This document shows, one piece after another, positions 11,832-22,068 of a stretch of DNA of 64,000 nucleotides (positions are counted from its first letter, which is position 1; each line of letters opens with the position of its first letter). A program made the position numbers and the translations under genes. The stretch is taken from the NCBI GenBank assembly GCA_020543525.1, contig JAHYIO010000039.1:1302001-1366000 (forward strand), given 5' to 3'. The notes under the pieces were generated by a model that was given only the letters and a program-made list of their open reading frames with translations, was not told the DNA's origin and ran no database searches. This stretch comes from Coriolopsis trogii. Its lineage: Eukaryota; Basidiomycota; Agaricomycetes; Polyporales; Polyporaceae.

Positions 11832-12005
11832 GGACAGGACAGCGGAGGCTGAGATTGGAGTGCGCGCAGACAGCAGGAGCAGGGAGAGCAGTCGTCTTGT
11901 CTATGGAACATAACATTTCCATACTGAGTAGCTACTTGATTTACACTTATTGACACATATCGAGCGCTATTGAAATACAAGTGATATTCAGAGTGACAGT
12001 CTGCA

Positions 12006-12024
12006 TCACGTGATAATCACGTGA
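12006..12024. repeat. Right subterminal TCACGTGA pair
   Basis: The palindrome TCACGTGA occurs twice (12006-12013 and 12017-12024), separated by TAA, directly inside the right terminal repeat. Each contains CACGTG, the E-box bound by fungal bHLH regulators, so the site might also act as a promoter element for the adjacent Nudix gene. Confidence 0.6.
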
Positions 12025-12052
12025 AGTGGTCGAATCTGCTTTGGGCCTACCT
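12025..12052 (-). repeat. Right terminal inverted repeat of the transposon
   Basis: 28 bp, exact reverse complement of 9212-9239, followed by TA at 12053-12054. Confidence 0.9.
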
Positions 12053-12082
12053 TACGTTCACCACGTACTCGTCTTCTCCACC

Positions 12083-13376
12083 ATGCCAGGCCCAACCCCC
12101 ACGCCGCCTCAAACTTACCTTCAGGTCCTCAGTAATTGCGACAACTACCGTGTCGGGTCGCCAGAAAACGAGCGAGTCGTCCCATGGCTCCTCTTCCCCA
12201 CCACATCCTCCCCGGCCGTCGGTCTCCTCCGACCGGAGATCGTCGCGCAGCTCCGCAAAGAGACCGCCTCGTCGCCAATGCCATCTTGGGAGATCAGCGA
12301 TGGTCCTGACGGTGAATGTCAGTGGGTCAGCTTCGCGCGCGGGATCGACACCCCCGCCGCTCGCTCGAGCGTCATGAAGGAGCTCTGCGAGCGTTGGCGC
12401 GACACCGGCTTATGGCCGGACGAGATCGGCCCTCGGAAATGGCGCGCGGAGCTCTACCCTGTCTACCGCAACGCGTTCGGGCCACGCGACTATCCGCGCG
12501 AAGGCGCGAGCGTCGAGGACGACAGCTTGAACTACGCGTTCGAGATGGAGAGGGCCGCGAGCGGGCTGTTTGGGATCGTCACGTATGGGATACACATGAC
12601 CGTGTATGAGGAGGTCCCTGGGCAGGACGGTGAGTATAAGATCTGGGTTCCACGACGGGCGGCGACGAAGCAGACGTGGCCTGGCTACCTGGACAACAGC
12701 GTCGCAGGCGGGATCGGGGCCGGGTACGGGGTATTCGACTGCGTGGTGAAGGAGTCGATGGAAGAGGCGAGTATCCCGGAAGACATCGTGCGGAAGCATG
12801 CGCGCCCAACGGGGAGTATCAGCTACTTCTTCAGGTGAGTCCCCCTCATCCGCCCGACGACGCTCGTACGAGTGATCGCGTATAGAACGCCGCGAGGCTG
12901 GCTCCAACCCGAGGTAGAGTGAGTGGTCGTCTTGATAGTCGCTGCGAGTATAGCCGGTCTTATCTCGATTGTGCGAAGGTATGTCTATGACCTATGCTTG
13001 CCTGCGGGCTCTGGGGTCGAATGTAAACCGCTGGATGGCGAAGTTGAGTCCTTCGAGGTTAGATCTCTCGCGTTCACCCTTCGACCATGCCTCCTTTAAT
13101 CCGCATCGCTTCTCTTCTTACCCTCACTAGCTGCTGCCACTGTCCGCGGTGACCGAGAATATCCGCATCGGTCTGTTCAAGTACAACTGCTCTCCCGGTA
13201 CGGTACTCCCGCAATAGGGCTCCACGTCTCTGTCAAGTTGACGATACTCCCCTCCAGTGCTGATAGATTTCATGATTCGGAAGGGCATCATCACCCCAGA
13301 TAATGAACCCGACTACCAGGAGCTTGTCACTCGACTACACGGTCGCTTCGACTATGACAGATGGGTCTCTCGATGA
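12083..13376 (+). CDS. Nudix hydrolase, DUF4743/thiamine-pyrophosphokinase-related type
   Basis: Five exons (12083-12834, 12886-12918, 12979-13057, 13131-13197, 13258-13376) give 349 residues. The product matches the fungal family of yeast YJR142W: an N-terminal DUF4743-like part (about 1-140), then a Nudix domain. The box ends in [13 protein letters not shown], supplying the metal-binding MEE glutamates; the first glutamate of the classical consensus is a Tyr here, a variation I believe occurs in this family. Family members hydrolyse oxidised thiamine diphosphate derivatives; that is family knowledge, not visible here. I start at [10 protein letters not shown] because an upstream in-frame ATG at 12026 lies inside the transposon repeat. 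All splice phases agree, so the gene is intact despite the nearby insertion. Confidence 0.85.
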
Positions 13377-13966
13377 ACAAACCCATATCTTGAATTCCAC
13401 GAAGTAGAGTAACAGAGTGCGTATAACGGCCTGACTCGTGAGACGATGTACTAACCTCATTCTCAAGTACTTGTATAGTAGACCCCAAGTTTGACCCGGA
13501 AGCTTTGTGTAGTCAATCAATGATCCGGCATGTGAGGTGCACCTATGCATCCATAGCCTCGCAGTCTCGAATTACGTCACGGTGAGATATGTTCTTCTCG
13601 CATCGATCCGCTAAACACGTCCTACTGTGAGGCAGACAGCGAGCGATACTCAGGAGAGTCCACCATGCGCGCACTTCTACCGCCGTCATCTATCAGCAGA
13701 TGCGGCCGGGTGCAGGCAGCCTGAGTGCTCTTCCAAGCAAGGCGGATCCGAAGCCGCACCAATAAGAATGATCATCTCTCGCCGAGGCTTCTTGACATCC
13801 TGGGAAGGAATGGTAGCGCACTTTTATGGATGAGCACGGTGTGTTCGTTCTTCGCGTTGAGACACCTTCGCATCCCCTTATCATCTCAACTCCTTTCGCC
13901 TGCTACCTCCTCGTTCACCCCGCTCTCAACGTCGCTATATACTTTCCAGTCGCACCGCAGATTATC
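13377..13966. other. Intergenic upstream of the peroxygenase
   Basis: No gene supported. It holds the 3' flank of the Nudix gene and the promoter of the peroxygenase. CTATATA at 13935-13941 resembles a TATA box but lies only about 30 bp before the ATG, so its role is uncertain. Confidence 0.4.
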
Positions 13967-15095
13967 ATGGCGCTGGTCATCCTCCAGCGTCTCTTGTCCG
14001 GGCTCCTCTCGTCCCTGGGTGGTCATTTACTGAACGCTGCGGTATTCGTTGTCGACTTGTTGCTGTTCGTGTACAACCTCGTCACCCCTGACCGCGCGGT
14101 GGGCCAAGTCATTCCGGAGGGTCATCCGGGAGCCAAAGGCAAGTGGCCACAGTACGTCCCGGCCAAGCAAGGCGACAGCCGGTGCTCCTGTCCCGCGCTC
14201 AACGCGATGGCGAATCACGGTGTGTCTCCGCCCACGCTCGCGCCTCGCGAACTACGATACTCGGATTGTTGAAGCTTCAGTGATGTGGTGCAGGGATCCT
14301 CCCGCATTCGGGGCGGAACATCACGTTCAAGGAGCTGTCCGCGTTGGTGCACGAGACGTACAACTTTGCGCCGACGTTCTGCTTCTTCGTCCCGAACTAC
14401 GCGGCGAACATGCTCAACCGGAGCTACTGGACGGACTCGTTCGATCTCTCCGACCTGGACGTGCACAACTGCATCGAGCATGACGGGTCGCTCGTCCGTA
14501 CGTCCTTCTGCTCTCTCATCGTTCGCGGAGAAATAGGCTGTTGACGATGTGCGCGCTCGGGCTGCCGGATGAAAGGGCTCGACTCGAGGGAAGACCCGGA
14601 CCAGAGCAAGATCGCGCTTCCGCTCGTCGATCGCGTCCTCAAAAGCGGGACGGGCCCGAACGGAGACCTCACGCCTGCAGACCTCTCCCGTCTCCTGGGC
14701 GAGCGCCGCCTCGAGTCGAAGAGGGCCAACCCGACGTTCAGCCAGGCGTTCATCCACCGCTTCTTTGGGAGCTCAAAGTACGTCGTCTGGCTGTGTACGG
14801 ATCTCACGGGGCGAGAGCGTGATGCTGAATGTGTGGATCGCGTCGTGCCAGCGGTTCGACGCTGCTGACGATCTTCGGGGGGAAGCTGGAGGACCTCAGA
14901 CCTTTCCTCACCGAAGAGCGGATCCCCGAGGGGTGGGAGCCGCGCATTCGCCATCAGATGGGGCTGACGATGATGGAGTTCAACAACACGGTGCTGAAGG
15001 TTGAGCTGAATATTCATGCCGAGGTGGATGGGTCGTTGAAGGCTGCGGGTCGGGAGCGGTACCTGAGTAGCGCGAGGGACAAGAAGGTCGCGTAG
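13967..15095 (+). CDS. Heme-thiolate peroxidase (unspecific peroxygenase / chloroperoxidase family)
   Basis: Four exons (13967-14219, 14294-14497, 14576-14777, 14852-15095) give 300 residues. The heme-binding loop is CSCPALNAMANHG, with the proximal cysteine at residue 75 followed by Pro. The acid-base site is EHDGS (Glu146-His147-Asp148), the peroxygenase motif. These enzymes use hydrogen peroxide to hydroxylate, epoxidise or halogenate small organics. Residues 3-40 are strongly hydrophobic (LLNAAVFVVDLLLFVYNL), more like an N-terminal membrane anchor than a cleaved signal, so the enzyme may be membrane-bound. An upstream in-frame ATG at 13826 would add 47 residues; I prefer 13967 because the hydrophobic start matches what I remember of relatives. 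Length is that of the short family branch. Confidence 0.87.
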
Positions 15096-16065
15096 ATTTC
15101 ATAGGACCAGATGGTTGAAAAATTGCGCGCAAGGCTTCTTGTCTCCGGTATAGAGAATGTTGTTGAGGTAGTGTATGTACATATATATATGATCAAGTGG
15201 CACTATTGTAGCAGATGGTTTCAGGCGCCCGTGATGCTTGCGGGTGGCGGCCCGTACGGCCGTATACTCTTGACTTGCAACCGTCATCATCCTTCATGGC
15301 AAGCCTGCAGTGCATTATCAGAGTGGCAAGAAATGCCTCAGGTCTCATGCTCTCATTATCAAAAGCGCTAGGAACTCACGCGCACGCGCTCCTCAACGGT
15401 GATTGACCGAAGGCTACATAACACTTCGAGCCCCTGGCTGTTGAAGGTGAGCGTAACCCCCCATACTACTGCATACCTGTGAGCATGAACGTGTTCATGT
15501 ACGACGTGTGCGTAATTTCTTGCGCCTTGTTATACCATCCAGGTGCTTCCGATAACGTCGACGGGATTGAAGGTCATGATGGAGCTGGCAACTCTGCTCC
15601 GTGGATTTGACCGTCCGACCCCGCGCTATGGTGCGCCGTCAATGATTGTGACCGGAAGGTAGTCTCTCTATCTCCGCCTCCTGTCTTAAGCTTGTGCACA
15701 CTCAATCAATTGCCTTCCTAGCTTCAAGTTCATCCGAGCATTTGGAGAGATCCGATACGCGCACTCGATTTGCTCCTATCTCCGTAGGGCAGCTCTCAAC
15801 AATCGTATCCCTTGCTGTGATGCAAGTCGGCACACATAGCCGTGGAGGACCGGGTCCGGACAGACAGCTCCGGATTCTGATAGCAGTGGGGCTCACATGC
15901 AAGTTCAACGTAACTTCGGTGCTTCTTCAAGTTCTTCTGGATATCCCATTGCTATCTTTCAGCTTATCACCCCCAGCATGACCTTCTCGGGCGACACTGA
16001 AGAAAACCGAGAGTGTTACTTCTTCCCTCTCTCGAGTACTGTCTCCTTGCTAGTGCGACATCATC
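15096..16065. other. Intergenic, possible coding remnant near 15540-15660
   Basis: Mostly without coding signal. A stretch near 15540-15660 stays open (VLPITSTGLKVMMELATLL) and is bounded by AG and GT dinucleotides like an exon, but no start, stop or partner exon was found. It may be a degraded gene or chance. Confidence 0.3.
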
Positions 16066-18740
16066 ATGTTCACCTCCGTGTCTGCTTTGCGGACAAAGCT
16101 ACCCTTTTCGCTCAGGCCGACCAAGCCCGACGAAGTCCAAACCGAGACTGTCGTGGTCGACGACTTGAAAGTAGAGTCGCTAGCGAGCGATGTAGACGAT
16201 GATGCGTCGAAGGAGCTCGTAACTACGTTGGACCCAGATCTCAATCCGGGTGAGCTGACGTTCGAGGAAGGTATGCAACGTTGAAATACTCTTCTGGAGG
16301 CGTTAGCTGACTGACTTTACCAGACATCGCCGGCGGAATGGGCCGCCATCTGGGGGTGTTCAGTTGTACGCTCATCATGTAAGTTTCGCTCATCTGGTGG
16401 ACTGTATGGAGGTAGGCGTGGACTTGGAGTTCTTCCCTCCAGTGCCTCTGCCCGGCCTCCGAAGTGATGCTGTGACTGACAGTGCCAACAGCGTCGGTAG
16501 CATCATAGGCACCGGGATCTTTGCCACTCCTTCGTCTATCCTAGGTTCTGTCGGCTCTGTCGGCGCATCCTTGATGGTGTGGATTCTCGGCTTTGTCCTC
16601 TCCTTCTGCGGACTCTTCATATGGCTCGAGTTCGGCACGATGTTCCCTCGCTCCGGTGGAGAAAAGGTGTACCTTGCAGCAGTATACAAGAAACCAAAGC
16701 ATCTCTCCACAGTCGTTTTCGCTGCAAACGCGATCGTCTTGGGCTTTACTGCCTCACAGTGCATCGTGAGTCGCGTCTTACCGTCGTCGATACATTGGCT
16801 GAGAGACCGTCATTCAGGTTTTCTCAGAGAAGTGGGCTGTTTACTTGTGCGCCAGTTCGCTGGACCTCATGGCCCACCTATACTTTCACAGCATCCTTGT
16901 AGCGGCGGGTCAGCCTGCAGACCGGTGGGTCTCCCGGGGCATAGCAATTGCTGGTATGAAGTACCCTGCAAGGAGATCACTCCCATACTGACTTCGCACT
17001 GTCCACAATCATATAGTGATCACGTTCGCAACGCTCGTACATGGCATCGCGCCCAGATTGGGAGTGATTACCATGAACGTAAGTTCTGCCTACTTGCTGT
17101 CGCGTGCGAGCTATGCTTAAGGTCGTCAAGGTCCTGAGCCTGTTCAAGATTTTCCTCCTCCTCTTCGTAGTTGTCACAGGTCCGTTATTTCGCGAAAATT
17201 GTAGATTCTGAACTGGCCGACTTCATTGACTGCTCCTCAGGTTGGGTCGTCCTCTCCGGTCATACGCACATTCAAGACCCACGTGCAAACTTCCGGAACG
17301 CCTTTGCTGGCAGCTCGAATAGCAGCAATGACGTGCGTATCTATCCCCAGCGCATGAAAGGTACCACTTCATTCACCTGGAAACGACAGTACGCTACAGC
17401 TGCATTCAAAGCCCTCAATGCCTACGCCGGGTGGGCGAATTTAAACTATGTGCTCAACAACGTCAAGAGTCCGGTGAGAACCTTGAAGATTGCCGGGCCG
17501 TTGGGTCTTGGAATCTCGGCGGTCCTCTATCTCTTCGCAAACGTTTCGTACTTTGCGTGAGTGTGTGGACTTCATCATCGTTTGGATGGGACGTATGTCA
17601 ATGACGCGCGATTGTATGGAAAGTGCTTCCACGAAGGAGGAGATTTTGAATAGCGGAGTAACAGTCGCGAGTCTCTTCTTCCGCAACGTGTTCGGTCCTC
17701 AGGGGCAGACAGCCTTGACAGTCTTCATAGCGTTAAGGTATGATCCATGTCGTCCAAGTCACATCTCAGACTGAGCTCCGATCAGCGCTCTCGGGTAAGC
17801 CTACCAATCGGCCTCGGAAAAGAGTACAAAATGCTGATTCACGAACTACGCATAATGGCCTATATGCAGGGTAAGCGCCTCTCTGGAAGAACTCCTCTCT
17901 ATGCACTGTATGCTGACCTCGATATACATGTAGAATGCTATTACTGTGGTGTGTTAATCAACCATTACATGGAGACTCAAACATTCTCATAGTATGCATC
18001 GCACAGACGTTCACATACTCCCGCATCAACCAAGAACTTGCAAAGGAAGGTATTCCTCTCCCGTTCGGAAACCGGTTTTGGGCGTCGAACTGGCCGACTG
18101 GAAAATCTCCGCTCCCGGGCCTGCTAATACATCTCATCACCTCCGTCGCGGTAATTATCGGACCGCCGCCCGAGGTCGCTTTCCCATTCATACTCGACAT
18201 CGAGGGGTATCCGCAGCAGATCATCAATTTCTTCGTTGTGGTTGGGCTGTTCTGGCTGAGGTATCACAAACCGGATGCGCCACGTCCCTTTAAAGGTGCG
18301 TAGTTTGTGCTGCGCGCCACCGTTCGAAAAGCTCATGTCGTGCGACGAATGGCAGTGTGGTGGCCTCTCGCCGTGTTCTTCTTGGCTGCATCCATCTTCC
18401 GTGAGTCCCGCGCCGCATTCTGGACTAGGATGCCGTCTAATAGTGACGATAGTGCTTGTTGCCCCGTTCCTGCCGCCCGCAAACCACGTCGGTGACACCC
18501 CTCCTCTGCCATATTACCTATATTGCCTGGTGGGCATTGCCGTCACCGTCTTTGGGGTTCTGTACTGGGCGGCGTGGCGTGTTGTTCCGAGATGGTTCGG
18601 TTACGAATTTGTGCCACGTAAAGAGACCTTGTCCGATGGAACGACGGTCAGCGTGGTGCGTCGCACAGTCTCCAGTCTCGTGGTGGGAACGCTACTGACT
18701 GGCTTGTCATCGGCAGTTTTCGTCAAAGAAGATCGAGTAG
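16066..18740 (+). CDS. Amino-acid permease of the LAT family, high-affinity methionine permease (MUP1)-like
   Basis: Seventeen exons give 567 residues and about 12 hydrophobic segments. Exons: 16066-16270, 16324-16378, 16492-16765, 16818-16846, 16892-16953, 17017-17078, 17122-17179, 17241-17332, 17390-17556, 17624-17737, 17786-17794, 17880, 17934-17948, 18007-18295, 18356-18400, 18453-18655, 18717-18740. The transporter start is VGSIIGTGIFATPSS, the APC-superfamily loop that holds the substrate; LNAYAGWANLNYVLNNVKSP and SRINQELAKEG are further family blocks. It should import methionine or related amino acids across the plasma membrane. Residues 1-70 form a hydrophilic cytosolic tail. Exon 11 has 9 nt, exon 12 a single G, exon 13 has 15 nt; without the one-base exon the conserved ALSALGN-AITV-TF block is out of frame. 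Confidence 0.87.
17880..17880 (+). other. Candidate single-nucleotide exon of the permease gene
   Basis: One G between the acceptor TATGCAG (ending 17879) and the donor GTAAGC (17881). The introns on each side have their own CTGAT and CTGAC branch-like sites. Adding this G turns GG|AAT into Gly-Asn and makes the coding length 1,704 nt, a multiple of three. Confidence 0.65.
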
Positions 18741-19163
18741 ATAGGGTGACATATTGCCAAGAGGCGCGCGCACAGGGTGGGGCGTTGAGTTCCGAGTATT
18801 CAGTTTCTGGTTAAATCACCCAGTGGACCCGGAAAGCTGTCACAGTGCTAGTGTTCCAACTGAGCTGTCGATAAGTGAGTCACTCTACAGTCGGTCCAGG
18901 CGCCTATGTACCACGCACATTCCGCATGTTATACGTATTGCGGTGTTCACACGCAAGGTCCGTTGATATGATCTCCATTTCGCTCGATATGACAATGTTC
19001 CCAGTGTCGACCGTTATCAAGATGCATGCTCGCTGCAGGGATATAAGGAGGTCCTCTTAACGGGGAAAATGGACCACAAGTCCATTGTGATAGCGAAGTG
19101 CGTTACTATCCCGCGCATCCCGAGTCCTATGATGAGTTCCGAGTCTGACCTATAGCTTCTTAT
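18741..19163. other. Intergenic between the permease and the F-box-like gene
   Basis: Holds the permease 3' flank and the promoter of the next gene. No repeat, RNA or frame stood out. Confidence 0.4.
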
Positions 19164-20987
19164 ATGCAGCATACAATGGCTCGCCCCCGTCAGAATCCAT
19201 CTCTGGTCATGGACGTCCTCGTCATGATTCTCCACACCTTTGACGAGCCGGTACACGTGTGGGACATGATGCGCACCTGCAAGGATCTGTACGACAATGG
19301 AGTATGCGACTTGCTCCGCTATGGGGCGTACATCCGGAGCAACGAGCAACTCCGAGGCTTCTGCTACTTCATCCTCCATGACGTGCCGACCAGAGCGGCA
19401 TTCCTTCGCGAGCTCACGCTCCGCATCCTCCCTGCCGAGGACAAAGGTTACGATTCCGACGACTCTATCGGCACCGATAGGATGCAGGTCGACGATCGAG
19501 TGCCGGATCTTCAAGCCGAAGACGAGGACGAGTTGGAACCATTTGTCCTCCTCGCTATCGTACTCCGCTCTGCCCATAGCTTGCAGCGTTTGCGTATCGC
19601 ATGCTGCGAGGAGCTGCTCAAACATGGCGATGCCGTCGCGAGACACATGAACGTCCTAGGTAATCCACTCATGGATGCCTTCTCTAGTCTGCAATCCTTG
19701 CACCATCTTCAGACTGCGTCGTTTGGATTGAGAACGTTCGATTCGCTGTCCCGCCTTGCCTCCCCCCTCGTCGAGGTCGACGTCAATCTCTATTCCTCGG
19801 ATCTCGGCGAATTCGAAGATCCAGGTATCGACTTTCTCACCCTCTTGGCGTCTTATCGCGACACCCTCCAGAAATTGACACTTTGGCACGTTGGCATGGA
19901 ATCGCGTACCGTGCAGCTCACTGCGCAAACTCCGACATTCCCTCACGTCCACACGCTATCCCTGCGCAAGGTGATGTTAATCAGTCTGCCGGTACTCCTA
20001 CATGCATTTCCCCATCTTCATACCCTCGAGGTCACCGACCTGTGGCTATATAATCCTCACGCCGTCGCAGACGGCATTGAAGATGAAGATGAAGATGAGG
20101 AAGACGACTCCATAGAAGGCAGCGTTGACATCTACCGGGCACTTAACTGCGCAGTGGATCCAGTGGACGCCGCCTGGCACACGTTGCAATACCTATGTGG
20201 TGATCTCCGTGCCCTGTATGTACTGGGATGGAGGCGTCACGTTCCCAGGGTGGAGATCACGGACGCACATGCTCTGCACCACCACGCCGAGATGATGTGC
20301 ACGATCTTAGAGGACCTCCGCCCGGTTCGCCTTCTCGTTCATATGGGTCAGGAAGGCAAGCGCGAGTCCGTCGATCACCCCGAATGCCAGCTCTACGACG
20401 TCCTGGATACACCCGCAACGTCTCAACTGACGCATCTTGCGCTTGACATTTCCGCCTCCCTGTACCATGATCTGGCCACGTCCGATGATGAGGGAAACCG
20501 GGTACGTCTAGGAGGCCTTGTGCACTCCGCGGCGCCACGCATGCTGACTCGTGTCGATTTACAGCAAAATCCAGTCGCTAGTCTGATCACGCGCATGCCA
20601 CTTGTGTCCCTCGTCGTTCGCGTCCATTCGGACGACTTCGACGACTTGAGAGAGCGCGAAGACTGCCCCGAGTACTCCGAGGTGGAGCACAGGACGATGA
20701 CGAGCAGATTCGCCGGACTCTGTTCCCTCTACTGCGCCTCCTTGGTCCACATCGCGGTTACGCTGAGCTGGACGCAGACGGACTACTGGCAGATCACCGA
20801 CTGGACGACGACTGGCCCCATGCTGGCGCTGCTCAGTCCTGAAGAGGGTGCAGACCTTGTGCGCGAGCATCAGTTGGAGTTTCGTCAACGTCGGAAGTTC
20901 ATCGATCACATCACTTACAAATGTGAACCAGGTTCGGATTCGGCGGAGTATGCCAGTGATATCACCTGGCGGGATATTGGCGAGTAA
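19164..20987 (+). CDS. F-box-like / leucine-rich protein of mushroom type
   Basis: A single uninterrupted exon, unusual beside its intron-rich neighbours. Translation may start at 19164 (MQHTMARP) or at the second Met, 19176. Residues about 15-50 (LVMDVLVMILHTF...WDMMRTCKDLYDNG) have the layout of an F-box: two helices, a Trp and a conserved CK. The remaining 550 residues contain irregular leucine-rich stretches (LHTLEVTDLWL, FPHVHTLSLRKVML) as in LRR-type substrate-binding parts, plus an acidic insert (EDEDEDEEDDS). Such proteins are expanded by the hundred in Agaricomycetes and are thought to recruit targets to SCF ubiquitin ligases. The substrate is unknown. Confidence 0.65.
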   Translation: MQHTMARPRQNPSLVMDVLVMILHTFDEPVHVWDMMRTCKDLYDNGVCDLLRYGAYIRSNEQLRGFCYFILHDVPTRAAFLRELTLRILPAEDKGYDSDDSIGTDRMQVDDRVPDLQAEDEDELEPFVLLAIVLRSAHSLQRLRIACCEELLKHGDAVARHMNVLGNPLMDAFSSLQSLHHLQTASFGLRTFDSLSRLASPLVEVDVNLYSSDLGEFEDPGIDFLTLLASYRDTLQKLTLWHVGMESRTVQLTAQTPTFPHVHTLSLRKVMLISLPVLLHAFPHLHTLEVTDLWLYNPHAVADGIEDEDEDEEDDSIEGSVDIYRALNCAVDPVDAAWHTLQYLCGDLRALYVLGWRRHVPRVEITDAHALHHHAEMMCTILEDLRPVRLLVHMGQEGKRESVDHPECQLYDVLDTPATSQLTHLALDISASLYHDLATSDDEGNRVRLGGLVHSAAPRMLTRVDLQQNPVASLITRMPLVSLVVRVHSDDFDDLREREDCPEYSEVEHRTMTSRFAGLCSLYCASLVHIAVTLSWTQTDYWQITDWTTTGPMLALLSPEEGADLVREHQLEFRQRRKFIDHITYKCEPGSDSAEYASDITWRDIGE

Positions 20988-21218
20988 GTCTGCACCAGAT
21001 ATACTTTCTCCCTTACCATGGAGGGGCCGATGCAGGATTACCGTGGACAGCGGAAGACTGCTCGTCATAGGACGAGCAGGATGACGGTTGTTCATATGTC
21101 AGTCCACAGAGCAGAATCCCAGAGTGGTGTATGTTATGTGCTCCCCGATTGTAGAGCCTCCTCAGGCTGTGAGACTTGCATTGCACTCGCGACTTGTAAC
21201 AGAGTGATTGGGCAGCCA

Positions 21219-21622
21219 TAGGGCACTGGCATCGCGCGGGTCGGGTACGGGTATTTTGAAGGAGATCCGACCCGTACCCGTGAGCTGCGGATACGGGTAC
21301 GGACGGGTACGTGCACAAAGATGCAGGGTCGGCGGGCGCACTGAGGGGATGCGGAACGCGATCTCGTCTATTTTGTCAGGCTTCGATGGCTAGAAAAATC
21401 CACACTGTGAGTGTGTAATACGCCTCAGAAAGGTGCATTCGAAGTCGTTGCAGCACCCTGCTGCGTGGACATACAGAGGCTCTCACAGGTACACGTACGC
21501 GCCAGCAGGTGCGGGTTTTGCGCGGGTTACCTTCTCCTCAACCCGTACCCGCACCTTGCCCGCACCCGTACGAGTATATACTCGTACCCGTCGCGGGTTG
21601 ACCCGACTCGTGCCATGCCCTA
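21219..21622. mobile_element. MITE-like repeat with inverted ends rich in GGGTACGGGT
   Basis: The left end (TAGGGCACTGGCA) and the right end (TGCCATGCCCTA) are near-inverted copies, and the similarity continues inward through GTCGGGT and CGGGTA blocks. The interior is packed with GGGTACGGGT and ACCCGTACCC in both orientations and holds a perfect 20-bp palindrome at 21568-21587. There is no coding frame, so it would depend on a transposase elsewhere. The CGGGTACCCG-rich termini resemble hAT elements. The 8 bp outside each end agree at only 5 of 8 positions; a TA duplication is the alternative. Either is uncertain. Confidence 0.6.
21568..21587. repeat. Perfect 20-bp palindrome inside the MITE-like repeat
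   Basis: GTACGAGTATATACTCGTAC reads the same on both strands. Confidence 0.85.
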
Positions 21623-21970
21623 AGCAACAATATGGGATAGGAGATATCACTCATTGAGACATCTGGAATGTTCAACTACGAACGAAAGGATAGGCCCGTG
21701 GCTTCTGCATAACGCGCCGTCGCCTGTTAATATCCCGATCGGGATGTACTGAACGTCAATATCTCTCTATCTCACTGGACATTAGTCAATGCGATCGGAG
21801 TAAAGTACTGAGTGCGGGCAACGACGGCCCCATTCGAGACGTCACCCGCGCGCACACTTGAATCGATTACTCACTATTCTCAGGACAGATCTTATATCTC
21901 GGACATGTACCGAGGGATATGTTTGTCAGGGTGTCCCCGTGGCATCACCGAACGGTGGGGCGTGTAGTGG
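21623..21970. other. Intergenic upstream of aldo/keto reductase 1
   Basis: No gene seen. Contains the short palindrome CCCGATCGGG near 21735 and leads into the reductase promoter. Confidence 0.4.
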
Positions 21971-21971
21971 G

Positions 21972-21979
21972 TATATAAG
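21972..21979 (+). promoter_or_regulatory. TATA box of aldo/keto reductase 1
   Basis: TATATAAG lies 97 bp upstream of the ATG at 22069. The paralogous gene on the minus strand has a TATA element at nearly the same distance. Confidence 0.6.
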
Positions 21980-22068
21980 TTGCGCTGTTACTCGTCGTGG
22001 AACACACACAGAGGACCCCGCAATCTCATACGTACCACCAAGCACGGCCACTTCATCCGTCCCATATC

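Larger units (their letters stand above)
9210..12054 (-). mobile_element. Complete Tc1/mariner-type DNA transposon with TA target sites
   Basis: Two perfect 28-bp terminal inverted repeats (9212-9239 and 12025-12052, starting AGGTAGGCCCAAAG) enclose 2,841 bp. Both ends are flanked by TA (9210-9211 and 12053-12054), the target-site duplication of the Tc1/mariner superfamily. The single gene inside encodes an unbroken transposase read on the minus strand. Intact ends, identical repeats and an open gene indicate a young and possibly autonomous copy. The right end stops 28 bp before the ATG of the Nudix gene. Subterminal palindromes sit just inside both ends. The G before the left TA and the C after the right TA extend the symmetry by one base, probably by chance. 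Confidence 0.88.

Noticed and set aside
12026..12082. Upstream in-frame ATG that would extend the Nudix protein by 19 residues
   Set aside because: It lies inside the transposon terminal repeat, so it is not ancestral coding sequence. The family-like start is at 12083.
13335..13550. Minus-strand frame in the 3' flank of the Nudix gene
   Set aside because: Overlaps the end of the spliced Nudix gene and has no motif.
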